A stretch of 64,000 nucleotides of DNA from Anaerolineae bacterium. GTDB taxonomy: Bacteria > Chloroflexota > Anaerolineae > Aggregatilineales > Phototrophicaceae. The number at the start of each line of letters is the position of its first letter. Position 1 is the stretch's first letter. The notes under the pieces are model-generated. The model was not told the origin of the DNA, ran no database searches, and worked only from the letters and a program-made list of their open reading frames with translations. This document shows, in pieces, positions 34,957 to 43,568 of this stretch. Location: NCBI GenBank assembly GCA_022824465.1, contig JAJDZV010000003.1, positions 113,931 to 177,930 on the forward strand, given 5' to 3'. The position numbers were made by a program, and so were the translations under genes.

Positions 34957-35865
34957 ATGGCGGCGAAGATCGTAGTGGTGGGCAGCTTCAACGCGGACTT
35001 GATATCCTATATGGCGCGGATGCCGAGACCAGGCGAGACCGTGCCAGGCGACCGCTTCGTGACCGGCGCTGGCGGCAAAGGCTCGAACCAGGCGGTGGCG
35101 GCGGCGCGTCTGGGCGCGGAGGTCACTTTCATCGGGCGCGTCGGCAATGATGTCTTCGCGGAGCTTGCCTACGAGATCTGGGACGCCGAGGGGGTCAACC
35201 GCGATTTCGTGAGCCGGGACGTCGAGCAGGCCACCGGCGTCGCGCCCATCATGGTCGATAGCAGAGGCGAGAATATGATCGTGGTCGTGCTCGGCGCCAA
35301 CTTGCGCGTCCAGCCTGGCGACATTGACGCCGCCCGAGACAAAATCGCGGCGGCGGATGTATTGATCGCGCAACTGGAGATCAACCTGGATATGGTGGCT
35401 TACGCGCTGGAGACAGCGAAGAAATTGGGCGTCACGACCATCCTTAATCCGGCGCCCGCGGCTGCCATCCCCGCCGATACGATTGAACTCGCCGATTATC
35501 TGACGCCAAATGAAACCGAGCTTGAAACTTTGAGCGGCGGTCACGGCGGCGATATCAAGGCGGCGGCGCGCGGGCTCTTGACCCGAGCCGATCAGACGGC
35601 GGTGGTGACGCTTGGTTCGCGGGGCGCCCAGATCGTCACAGGGACGGAGACTGCCAGCGTGCCGACCTATGCGGTCGACGTTGTCGATACGACCGGCGCC
35701 GGCGATGCTTTTAACGCGGGCTTGGCCGTGGCGCTGGCGGAAGGGCTGGCGCTGGCCGATGCCGTTCGCTTCGCCAATGCGACGGCGGCTCTATGTGTGA
35801 CGAAACCTGGCACAGCGCGCAGCACGCCCTATCGCGGCGAGGTGGATGAACTGCTCAGGAAATGA
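34957..35865 (+). CDS. rbsK: Ribokinase (PfkB family)
   Basis: A 302-residue PfkB kinase phosphorylating ribose, or a related sugar, at C5. The N-terminal signature is GAGGKGSNQAVAAARLGAEV and the C-terminal signature DTTGAGDAFNAG carries the catalytic base Asp. NPAPAAAIP and LTPNETELE are ribokinase-like. Divergent from the HPS-PHI pair across an 84-base region, suggesting joint control. No ribose importer is adjacent, but one lies at 53645-56566. Confidence 0.9.
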   Translation: MAAKIVVVGSFNADLISYMARMPRPGETVPGDRFVTGAGGKGSNQAVAAARLGAEVTFIGRVGNDVFAELAYEIWDAEGVNRDFVSRDVEQATGVAPIMVDSRGENMIVVVLGANLRVQPGDIDAARDKIAAADVLIAQLEINLDMVAYALETAKKLGVTTILNPAPAAAIPADTIELADYLTPNETELETLSGGHGGDIKAAARGLLTRADQTAVVTLGSRGAQIVTGTETASVPTYAVDVVDTTGAGDAFNAGLAVALAEGLALADAVRFANATAALCVTKPGTARSTPYRGEVDELLRK

Positions 35866-36138
35866 TAAGCCATCATTAAGGTAAGACCAAGAAGAGGCTG
35901 GTGAACTCAAGTGAAGCTTGAGTCCCAACGATATTGATGCTATAGTTATGTTGCATTTGTTGAAATCAGTCGACTCAAGGTCGACAATTCGCCTTTCTAG
36001 CCAACAGTATACTCCCGCGTTGGTTGAGCAGTCGGCGGACTTCCCAATTGTTTTGGCTTTGCAGTCGATTGGTATTAGGAAATGCCTCAAGGCAGTTTTG
36101 TCGCTTGTATCGTAAACCATGCCTAAAGGAGGTGTAGT
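35866..36138. other. Intergenic region before the osmolyte importer
   Basis: A comparatively AT-rich stretch of 273 bases. A short open frame at 35918-36115 has no conserved character and is not called. The only clear element is AAAGGAGGT at 36125-36133, a near-perfect ribosome binding site five bases before the GTG start at 36139. Confidence 0.5.
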
Positions 36139-37080
36139 GTGAAGAAGGTAGGATTATGGCTCTTGATCGCTGTCTTGCTGGTCAGCGCCTTTGGAGTCGT
36201 CAGCGCGCAGGATAGCCCGATCCGCGTCGGCTCGAAGCAATTCACCGAGCAAATCGTGTTGGGGCAGATAATCGTAGCGGCGCTGGATGACGCCGGGCTG
36301 GATGTGGTCGACCGCACGAATCTCGGCGGTACGCAAGTCAATCGCGATGCGCTGGTTAATGGCGAGATCGACATCTACGCCGAATACACCGGCACGGCGT
36401 TGTACAACTATTTCAACGACGTCCCCTGGACCGACATTCCGCATGAAGCTTATGGTCATCGCGTGCTGGGGTATTCGCTGGTGAGCTCGCTGGACGCGGC
36501 CATCAATGATCTGGTGTGGCTGGCGCCGACGCCCGCCAACAATACGTACGCCTTCGCCGTGACGGCGGCCTTCGCCGAAGAGAACGGGGTCTACTCCGTG
36601 ATTGACATGGCCGATTATGTCAACGATGGCGGCTTCGTCTATTTGGCGACCGGCGATGAATTCGCGCAGCGTCCCGATGGCATCGCCTCGTTCGAGGAGA
36701 CATACGGCTTCGACCTCACCGATGATCAGTTGCTGATCATCTCGAATGCCACGCCGGCCCAGACGGAGCAAGCGCTGAACGAAGGCGCCAACAACGTCAA
36801 CTTCGCCATGGCCTACGCCACTGACGGCGCCTTGATGGCTTACAACTTCGTCGTGCTGGACGATCCCTTCGGCGCGCAGCCGATCTATGCGCCGACGCCG
36901 GTCATTCGCGGCGAAGTCATCCGCGCCAATCCGGAGATCGCCGGCATCTTGAACCCGATCTTCCGCGCGCTCGACAATGTGACATTGCAGACGCTGAACG
37001 CCGAAGTCGAAGTCGAGGGCTTGAACCCGGCCGACGCTGTCCGCGCCTGGCTGCAGGCAAGCGGATTCATCGGCAACTAG
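36139..37080 (+). CDS. Glycine-betaine/choline-type substrate-binding protein (OpuCC/OsmF-like)
   Basis: A 313-residue binding protein. Signal peptide: LWLLIAVLLVSAFGVVSA. The mature start IRVGSKQFTEQIVLGQI and the later GEIDIYAEYTGTALYNYF are hallmarks of OpuAC/ProX-type quaternary-ammonium binders. Start GTG 36139 has an excellent Shine-Dalgarno. It opens the four-gene operon 36139-41652. Aromatic cage residues were not checked, so the ligand (betaine, choline or another osmolyte) is uncertain. Confidence 0.88.
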   Translation: MKKVGLWLLIAVLLVSAFGVVSAQDSPIRVGSKQFTEQIVLGQIIVAALDDAGLDVVDRTNLGGTQVNRDALVNGEIDIYAEYTGTALYNYFNDVPWTDIPHEAYGHRVLGYSLVSSLDAAINDLVWLAPTPANNTYAFAVTAAFAEENGVYSVIDMADYVNDGGFVYLATGDEFAQRPDGIASFEETYGFDLTDDQLLIISNATPAQTEQALNEGANNVNFAMAYATDGALMAYNFVVLDDPFGAQPIYAPTPVIRGEVIRANPEIAGILNPIFRALDNVTLQTLNAEVEVEGLNPADAVRAWLQASGFIGN

Positions 37081-37102
37081 CCACCGCGCAGTGTGTTATA
37101 TC

Positions 37103-37138
37103 GGCTTCGGGGAAATTAGCCTTGGTTCTCCCGAAGCC
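37103..37138. repeat. Perfect 9-base inverted repeat after binding-protein gene
   Basis: GGCTTCGGG (37103-37111) pairs with CCCGAAGCC (37130-37138) across 18 bases. It begins 22 bases after the stop of the binding-protein gene and ends 23 bases before the permease frame. No T-run follows. Confidence 0.7.
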
Positions 37139-37161
37139 ATCCGTCTAACGTCCCCCTTTCT

Positions 37162-38808
37162 GTGCTGGACGAGAGGAGAACAGCGATTCACAATAGTAAC
37201 TTGATTGCATTCCTGGGCGGGTCCTTTGCCAGCTTTGGCTTCTTTTTCCTGCCCGTTATCGAGATAAAACCAAATAGACTCGCGTCCGGATTGCCGGTAA
37301 GCTTGCTGGAGATACCGGGCGATATGCGTTATCTCCTGCTGTTTTTGCTGGCGTTGACCCCGGTCCTGCTGGCCTTTGTCGGCGACCGCAATCGACGCGG
37401 CTGGGCGCTGGTGGCGGTAGGCAACTTGATTGTCGTTCTTACCTTGTATTTGCCGGCGCTGGCGGGAAGCGCCTATCTGAGCGGCGCGGAAGCGCTGTTT
37501 GAAGCCGGGACGCGCATCAGCAATCCACGGATATTGACCTCGGCCGGCATCGCCACCGGCTTGGCGGGCGGCGCCATCACGCTCTTCGCCGGCTTGCTGG
37601 ATTTGGAACGGAGCGGCGCGTCGCGGCTGGCGCGCGGCTTGGCGGGCGCGGTCGGCGCGCTCGTCGTAATTGTGATGCTGGCGGGCGGAAGACTGGACGT
37701 TTATTCGATCATGGTGGAGTATCATGCGCGGGGAGAGGCTCTCGCGCTTCGTTTTTTGGAACATATCGTTTTTGTCTTGGTGGCGCTGGCCGCCGGTCTG
37801 ATCGTCGGCATTGCGCTGGGCTTATGGGCGAGCCGCGATGCAAGGGCGGAAGACGCGATACTGTATGCCGTCGGCATCATACAGACTGTACCGAGCCTGG
37901 CGCTATTTGGCATCTTGCTGGTGCCTTTGGCGCGGCTTGGCGATGCCCACTTCCTTTCGCTGGCGCGCGATTGGCTTCTGTTGGCCGGGCTGGCCCTGGC
38001 GGCGGCGCTGGTCTTGCGGCGGTTTCATGCGCGCTTGCCAGAGAGAACGCGCCAATTCTCATTGGTAACGGTCATCTTTTTGGCTCTGATCCCGCTGGCG
38101 CTTCTGGCTGTCCTCATCATCGCCTTCGGGTTTGAAGTTGTGTTGACCATTTTGACGATGGCGGAGTTGGCTTTGTTGCGCAGTCTGACGGGCTTGGCGA
38201 TCTTCGTATTTCCTATCTTTATGTCGGCGGGCAAGCGCTACGACCTCGAACGCAAGCTGCCGCACTATCAGCGCTTGCGTTTTCTGCCTTTGCTGGCGGC
38301 GGCCCTGGGCGGATTGACGCTGTTGGCGCAGGGCGCGGGCGAGCTGCTCGGCACGAACGAACTGGCGGAGTTGACCATCCGCGACTTCGGCGTATCGGGC
38401 ATCGGCACGGCGCCGGCGATCATCGCCCTGACCTTGTATTCCTTGCTGCCGCTGGTGCGGAATACCTACGCCGGGCTAAAGAATATCGACCCGGCCATCA
38501 TCGACTCCGGCAAGGGCATGGGTTTTACGGCGGCGCAATCATTCTTTCGTATAGAGTTGCCGCTGGCTTTCCCGGTGATCATGGCGGGCGTGCGCAATGC
38601 CGCGATTTCACTGGTGGGCATCGCCGCGGTGGCCTCCATCATCGGCGCCGGGGCGCTGGGCGACTTCATATTGCTGGGCGTGAACTCGACCTCGATTGAT
38701 CAGATCTTGCTGGGCGCCGTGCCGGCGGTGCTCTTAGCGGTCATTCTCGATGCGGCATTGAAGGTCCTCGAAGGCTTGTTGACATCGCCGGGCATAAGGC
38801 AGGCTTGA
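37162..38808 (+). CDS. Osmolyte ABC transporter permease with internal membrane insertion (OpuCB/YehY-like)
   Basis: A 548-residue permease, more than twice the usual 210-280. Residues about 1-190 hold an N-terminal block with several helices. The canonical domain starts near 198 (FLEHIVFVLVALAAG) and runs to IQTVPSLALFGILLVPL. It resumes near residue 408 with GVSGIGTAPAIIALTLYSLL and contains the coupling loop LKNIDPAIIDSGKGMGF. Between them about 150 residues with four or so extra hydrophobic segments replace a loop normally around ten residues. The GTG at 37162 is provisional; TTG 37201 is possible. Confidence 0.85.
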   Translation: MLDERRTAIHNSNLIAFLGGSFASFGFFFLPVIEIKPNRLASGLPVSLLEIPGDMRYLLLFLLALTPVLLAFVGDRNRRGWALVAVGNLIVVLTLYLPALAGSAYLSGAEALFEAGTRISNPRILTSAGIATGLAGGAITLFAGLLDLERSGASRLARGLAGAVGALVVIVMLAGGRLDVYSIMVEYHARGEALALRFLEHIVFVLVALAAGLIVGIALGLWASRDARAEDAILYAVGIIQTVPSLALFGILLVPLARLGDAHFLSLARDWLLLAGLALAAALVLRRFHARLPERTRQFSLVTVIFLALIPLALLAVLIIAFGFEVVLTILTMAELALLRSLTGLAIFVFPIFMSAGKRYDLERKLPHYQRLRFLPLLAAALGGLTLLAQGAGELLGTNELAELTIRDFGVSGIGTAPAIIALTLYSLLPLVRNTYAGLKNIDPAIIDSGKGMGFTAAQSFFRIELPLAFPVIMAGVRNAAISLVGIAAVASIIGAGALGDFILLGVNSTSIDQILLGAVPAVLLAVILDAALKVLEGLLTSPGIRQA

Positions 38809-38848
38809 GGGCGCGACATGGCAGCGAGCGAAGAAAGGCAGCGAGCGC

Positions 38849-39991
38849 GTGATCGAATTTAAAGATGTCATCAAAGAGTATCCCAACGGCTTTCGTGCGG
38901 TGGACGATCTCAATCTGACCGTGCGCGACGGCGAGATCTGTGTGCTCATCGGGCCCTCCGGTTGCGGCAAGACGACGGCGCTGCGCATGGTCAACCGCCT
39001 GATTGATGTGACACGCGGCGAGATCCTCATTGATGGACAGCCAAACGACGAATTCGAACCCGAGGTCCTGCGGCGGCAGATCGGTTATGCGATTCAGCAA
39101 ATCGGCTTGCTGCCGCATATGACAATTCGCGACAACGTGGCGATCGTGCCGCGCTTGCTGGATTGGGATGAAGAGCGCATTCGGCAAAGGGTGGATCTGC
39201 TGCTGGATATGGTCGGGATTGACCCGAGCATTCACGGCGACAAATATCCGCGGCAGCTATCGGGCGGGCAGCAGCAGCGCGTCGGCGTCGCGCGGGCATT
39301 GGGCGCCGATCCGCCGATCATGCTGATGGATGAGCCTTTCGGCGCCGTTGATCCCATCACGCGGGCGATTCTGCAGGAAGAATTCCTGCAAATTCAGCAA
39401 GAGGTCAGCAAAACGATCATCTTCGTGACGCACGATATTGACGAAGCGATATACATGGGCGACCGCATCGCCTTGCTGCGCGCAGGCCGGCTGGTGCAAT
39501 ACGATACGCCGGACGATCTGCTGGCAATGCCGCGCGATGATTTTGTGCGCGAGTTCGTTGGCGCGGACCGGTCGCTGAAACGGCTGCATCTGATCTCGGT
39601 CAAGGATTCGATGATGAATAATGTGCCCTGCTGCGACCACGATGCCTCGCTGGAAGAGGTGGCGGCTTGCCTGCAGCGGCGCCAAAGCGACAGCGCCTTT
39701 GTCGTTGACGCCAGCAGTGGCGTGCTCTTGGGCTGGGTCGAACGGGCGGATTTGGCGGAGAGCCGGTCGCTGGCGGAAGCGATGCATCATGCGCCGGCGG
39801 GGAGCATCGCCGTGCCCGAAGACGCCACCGCGCGCGAAGCCTTGAGCGTGCTGCTCTCGCATTCCTTCGATCTGACGCCGGTGATAGATGCCGAGGGCGT
39901 ATTGACCGGCGGTGTCAGCATTCAGCGCCTGCAGGACCTGGTCGAGGCGCCGGGCATACACGCGGCGGCTCAACCGGAACGTAGACGATGA
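38849..39991 (+). CDS. Osmolyte ABC transporter ATP-binding protein with CBS domains (OpuCA-like)
   Basis: A 380-residue ATPase. Walker A GPSGCGKTTALR, Q-loop QQIGLLPHM, signature LSGGQQQRVGVARAL, Walker B IMLMDEPFGAVD and switch THDIDEAI are all intact. From about residue 250 a CBS pair (SVKDSMMNN, then SIAVPEDATAREALSVL) follows, as in OpuA/OpuCA where it senses ionic strength. Start GTG 38849. The stop overlaps the second permease start (ATGA at 39988-39991). Regulation by osmotic state at the protein level is therefore likely. Confidence 0.93.
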   Translation: MIEFKDVIKEYPNGFRAVDDLNLTVRDGEICVLIGPSGCGKTTALRMVNRLIDVTRGEILIDGQPNDEFEPEVLRRQIGYAIQQIGLLPHMTIRDNVAIVPRLLDWDEERIRQRVDLLLDMVGIDPSIHGDKYPRQLSGGQQQRVGVARALGADPPIMLMDEPFGAVDPITRAILQEEFLQIQQEVSKTIIFVTHDIDEAIYMGDRIALLRAGRLVQYDTPDDLLAMPRDDFVREFVGADRSLKRLHLISVKDSMMNNVPCCDHDASLEEVAACLQRRQSDSAFVVDASSGVLLGWVERADLAESRSLAEAMHHAPAGSIAVPEDATAREALSVLLSHSFDLTPVIDAEGVLTGGVSIQRLQDLVEAPGIHAAAQPERRR

Positions 39992-41652
39992 GCGAAGCGA
40001 AAACAATGCCGGCCGCGGACGCCGGGAGGCGCCTGCCCTATGGAGCGCTGTTCTGGCTGCTCGCCACACTTCTGATCTTCGTCGTCGGTCAGCAGACGGT
40101 GACCCTCCACGATCAAGAGAAGTTCATCGGCGACTTTGATTTCTCGGTCGAGCATGTCGAAGGCGAAAACCGCCTTATCCTCAACTTGACGGCGGGTACA
40201 TTCGCTTATGGTGTGACGCCCGAGGTTATTCTGCCAACGCCGACCGGCAGCTTCAGCCGTGGCGATGTGGACGCGCCGCAAGTGGCGGATGTCTTATTCG
40301 ACGCACTGGAAAGCATCACGGACATCTCGATTGAGGCGCAGACGATTACGGTCGTCTATGACAACGATATGGAGGCGGAGCAAATTCGCAGCCGATTGCG
40401 GCGCCCGGTAAACAACTCTGTCGTCAACGACCGTAACACGATCACGGCAGAAGTCTCGCAAAGCGCTGAAAAGACGATCCTATTCAGCACGAGCGAAGAT
40501 CACTTCCTATACGCGCAGTATCAGCCGGCGCTGGTCGACAGCATTGAAGATTACGACAGCCGCGCTGCCGCTGAGGCCGGCTCGGACCTGGCCCGCTTCA
40601 TCGTGGGCGAAGCGCGGGCGGTGCAATCCTTGCGGCTGGAGCCGACGCGGCTGGTGGTTGGCTACGCGGAGGGCGCGGCGCTCGAGCCCTTGGCGCGCAA
40701 TCTGCGCGAAATTCTGAACGACTTTCATCCGCGGGCATCGCTCGCGCCGAAATTGTGGTTGCTGACGATCGCGCCGGAGATCGTTCCGCCGATGCTGGCG
40801 ATCGCTGTGGAACCGCTGGAAACGGGCCTGCCGCTCTTCCTGTTTACACTGCTGATGGTGGCGGTGGAAGGCGGCATCTACTTCGTGGCGCGCGAAGGCA
40901 AGAAGAATCTTCTGATCCACCTGGTGCATATCTTATCGGTGTTTCTGCTCTTCTGGTCCATATTCGGGCACGAGCCGCTTTGGGATGCCATCCTGCACGC
41001 GATATTCCCGACGAGCGCGCCACTGGTGCATCCACAGGGCCCGGTGATCGACTTCTCGGCGCAGCATCTTGAGTTGGTCTTTACCTCATCGATTTACATT
41101 ATTTCAGCCGGATTGTTCCTCGGCGTGATGGTCACGCGGGAAAACTTCCGCGAGTTCCTGCCCCTCGTGAACAACCTGGTCAACGGCGGGCAGACGGTGC
41201 CGACACTGGCGATCGTGGCGATAATGGCGCCGATCATCGGATTAGGATTCTTGCCGGCCTTGGTCGCTTTGATCGCCTATGGCTTGCTGCCGGTGGTGCG
41301 CAATACAATCGCCGGAATCGAGTCAGTCAGCGTTTCCATCGTGGATTCGGCGCGGGGCATGGGCATGACATCGCAGCAGATACTGCTGCGGACCGAGATG
41401 CCGATCGCGAGCCGAATCATCATGGCCGGGATCCGGACCAGCATGGTGATCAATATCGGGACAGCAACCTTGGGCGCTTTTGTGGGCTCGGGCGGTTTGG
41501 GCATCCCGATCGCCAGCGGCTTGTCGATGACGGTGGATGCTTTCATTCTCTTGGGCGCGATCCCGGCAGCGCTGCTGGCGATATTGACTGACTATGTTCT
41601 GGGGCGTCTGGAAGTCGTGCTGACGCCGCGTGGCTTGCTGATCGAGACTTAG
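39988..41652 (+). CDS. Osmolyte ABC transporter permease with large extracytoplasmic domain (OpuCD/YehW-like)
   Basis: A 554-residue permease. One helix near residues 12-28 (LFWLLATLLIFVVGQQ) is followed by a hydrophilic region of about 230 residues, probably outside the membrane, then further helices. The canonical domain at about 355-550 contains NGGQTVPTLAIVAIMAP and the coupling loop ESVSVSIVDSARGMGM. The soluble domain has no recognised motif and might dock the binding protein. It ends four bases inside the convergent GMC gene. Confidence 0.88.
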   Translation: MSEAKTMPAADAGRRLPYGALFWLLATLLIFVVGQQTVTLHDQEKFIGDFDFSVEHVEGENRLILNLTAGTFAYGVTPEVILPTPTGSFSRGDVDAPQVADVLFDALESITDISIEAQTITVVYDNDMEAEQIRSRLRRPVNNSVVNDRNTITAEVSQSAEKTILFSTSEDHFLYAQYQPALVDSIEDYDSRAAAEAGSDLARFIVGEARAVQSLRLEPTRLVVGYAEGAALEPLARNLREILNDFHPRASLAPKLWLLTIAPEIVPPMLAIAVEPLETGLPLFLFTLLMVAVEGGIYFVAREGKKNLLIHLVHILSVFLLFWSIFGHEPLWDAILHAIFPTSAPLVHPQGPVIDFSAQHLELVFTSSIYIISAGLFLGVMVTRENFREFLPLVNNLVNGGQTVPTLAIVAIMAPIIGLGFLPALVALIAYGLLPVVRNTIAGIESVSVSIVDSARGMGMTSQQILLRTEMPIASRIIMAGIRTSMVINIGTATLGAFVGSGGLGIPIASGLSMTVDAFILLGAIPAALLAILTDYVLGRLEVVLTPRGLLIET

Positions 41653-43241
41653 CCCCGGCCCGCAACCGCTTTAAGGTGGTCGGCCAGGCGCAGCGCCAGC
41701 GCGACGATGGTCAGCGTCGGATTGACATAGCCGCCGGTCGGGAAGACAGCGGAACCGGCAATGTAGAGATTTTCAACCGCATGCAGGCGCGAGTTGATGT
41801 CGACGATGCCCTCATCGGGCGACGCGGACATGCGCAGGGCGCCTATATGATGATCGCCTGCTTCCAGCGCGCCTTCGCCCGGCGGGAAGGTCCAATCTTC
41901 TGCGCCTCCGCCCACATCGGCAATCATCACCCGACGGCTCGCGCCGCGGTCGCGTAAGTAATCCAAGGTGATTTCCAATGCCCGGACGGCGCTACGCTTG
42001 TCGGTCTCGTTGAGACGCCAATCGACATGGGCGACCGGCTGACCGAATATGGGATCGCGCTGCTCGTGATTGAGTGTGATGCGGCTGTCCTCGTTCGGCG
42101 TCTGCTCCCAGTTCAGGTTTACAACCGCCGACGCCGCGTCCGCGCCGAAGTAGAGGATGATGCGGAAATTGCCAATCCGCTCCTCAAGCAGGGTCAGATA
42201 CGTCGGCGCTAAGATCCCCCAGGCGTTGAACACAAGATAATCGAAGACCAACTCCGGGTGGACCAGCGGTTCGACCATATGCCGGTAATCGCCGCCGGCT
42301 GTCTCGGGCGCTTTGAGACGGATCTGCTGTTCGCGGAAGAAGTTGCGGATATCGCTGGGCACGGGCTGATCGAAGGTGACCCGCGCCGCGTTCGTCAGAA
42401 GCGGATGCACCATGAATCCGCGCCCGAGCTGGTCGCGCCGGTTGTTGCCCAAGTCGCCTGAGAGTTGCAGCAGCCGCACATTCTCGATGCCGCCGCAAGC
42501 CAGTACATAATTCCGCGCCCGAACCTTGAAGCCTTTGCCGGCATTGCTCTCGCCCGAGGACGAGCGGTCTATGGTCGCGCAGTTCAGTTCGATGACGCAA
42601 TGCTGATCATCATCGGTCGAGATCCTCAGCAAGTGCGCGTTGAATAGCACGGTGATGTTCTCGGCGCTCTTGAGCTGATCGCGGAATTGCACCTGAAAAT
42701 CGTGCAGGTTCTCTTCGTATTGGGCGCGCATGATGGCGCCGCTCAGCTTGTCGCCTGGCAGCGGATTGAAGCAACGGGCGAAGAGCACGCGCTCCCAGAA
42801 TGCCATGTCGTCGTAATTGAAGGGACCAAATCGCCCGAAGTCGTGGGCGTCAATGTAATAGGGCCTCAGCGCTTGCTCATCAAAAAGCCAGCCCGCATCG
42901 CGATACCCCGGCCGCGGCACGGTGTCGGCGTGGTCGAGCGGGCGCGCCCAAAAGCCGAAGTGATTGGTCGTGCCGCCATACATATTCAGGCGCGATCGAT
43001 GCAGGAAGACCGGATCAACCTTCTGCAGGAAGTCGCCGGCGCTGCCATGGTAGAGCGCTTGCCGAGCCTCGTCCGGGGCGCCGCGATCGGAGGGGCCGCC
43101 GCTGACGAGCAGGATGACCTTCAGCGACGACTTTGCCAGCCGCTGCGCCATGGCGATGCCGGCCGCGCCCGCCCCGACAATGCAGATATCGAAGCCGGTC
43201 AAGATCGTATCAGCGGGCAAGCTGTCGGCTTGGACGTACAT
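41649..43241 (-). CDS. GMC-family oxidoreductase
   Basis: A 530-residue FAD enzyme. The dinucleotide fold begins ICIVGAGAAGIAMAQRL; LACGGIENVRLLQLSG and the C-terminal GSAVFPTGGYVNPTLTIVALALR are typical GMC blocks. It probably oxidises a sugar or polyol hydroxyl. ATG 43241 begins the conserved part; a longer frame upstream has no homology. It converges with the osmolyte permease (four-base overlap). A 327-base region separates it from the ROK gene on the same strand. Confidence 0.9.
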   Translation of the reverse strand: MYVQADSLPADTILTGFDICIVGAGAAGIAMAQRLAKSSLKVILLVSGGPSDRGAPDEARQALYHGSAGDFLQKVDPVFLHRSRLNMYGGTTNHFGFWARPLDHADTVPRPGYRDAGWLFDEQALRPYYIDAHDFGRFGPFNYDDMAFWERVLFARCFNPLPGDKLSGAIMRAQYEENLHDFQVQFRDQLKSAENITVLFNAHLLRISTDDDQHCVIELNCATIDRSSSGESNAGKGFKVRARNYVLACGGIENVRLLQLSGDLGNNRRDQLGRGFMVHPLLTNAARVTFDQPVPSDIRNFFREQQIRLKAPETAGGDYRHMVEPLVHPELVFDYLVFNAWGILAPTYLTLLEERIGNFRIILYFGADAASAVVNLNWEQTPNEDSRITLNHEQRDPIFGQPVAHVDWRLNETDKRSAVRALEITLDYLRDRGASRRVMIADVGGGAEDWTFPPGEGALEAGDHHIGALRMSASPDEGIVDINSRLHAVENLYIAGSAVFPTGGYVNPTLTIVALALRLADHLKAVAGRG

Positions 43242-43568
43242 ATCGAAATCCTTTAGGCAATGCTTCGGGTTGCTTAAGGCAGGCGGAATACCTCCGCGAA
43301 AGCCCCACAAAGCCGCGAAATATTGGGCAGATCTGGCGTACTATATAGATACAGTCTAGATACAGGAGGGTGGGGGGTGGGGGTATTTCTCCAGTCGGCG
43401 CCCGGCTCGCCGGTGGCGGCGACAGACAGTAAGGCAAGGTGAAGGTTGTCATAGAGCAATGGTAACAGAGGCCGCGGATTTATAGGCGACTATATGTTCA
43501 CGCATAGACACCGATGGACATCAACTGGCTGTGTCATGCGGATTAGCGTCTCCCACGCTCGAATAGCC
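43242..43568. other. Intergenic region with tandem 9-mers and a G-rich tract
   Basis: The 327 bases between the GMC gene and the ROK gene contain TAGATACAG twice (43346-43354 and 43357-43365). A G-rich tract follows at 43368-43383 (GGG-T-six G-T-five G). Short open frames on both strands show no protein character. The tandem repeats overlap TATA-rich sequence and could be part of the GMC promoter on the minus strand. Confidence 0.5.

Noticed and set aside
34873..35544. Upstream extension of the hexulose-phosphate synthase frame
   Set aside because: It runs antisense through the ribokinase; conserved synthase sequence begins at ATG 34872.
35918..36115. 65-codon frame between ribokinase and the osmolyte operon
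   Set aside because: No ribosome binding site, no pattern of a real protein, and overlapping frames on the other strand; treated as intergenic.
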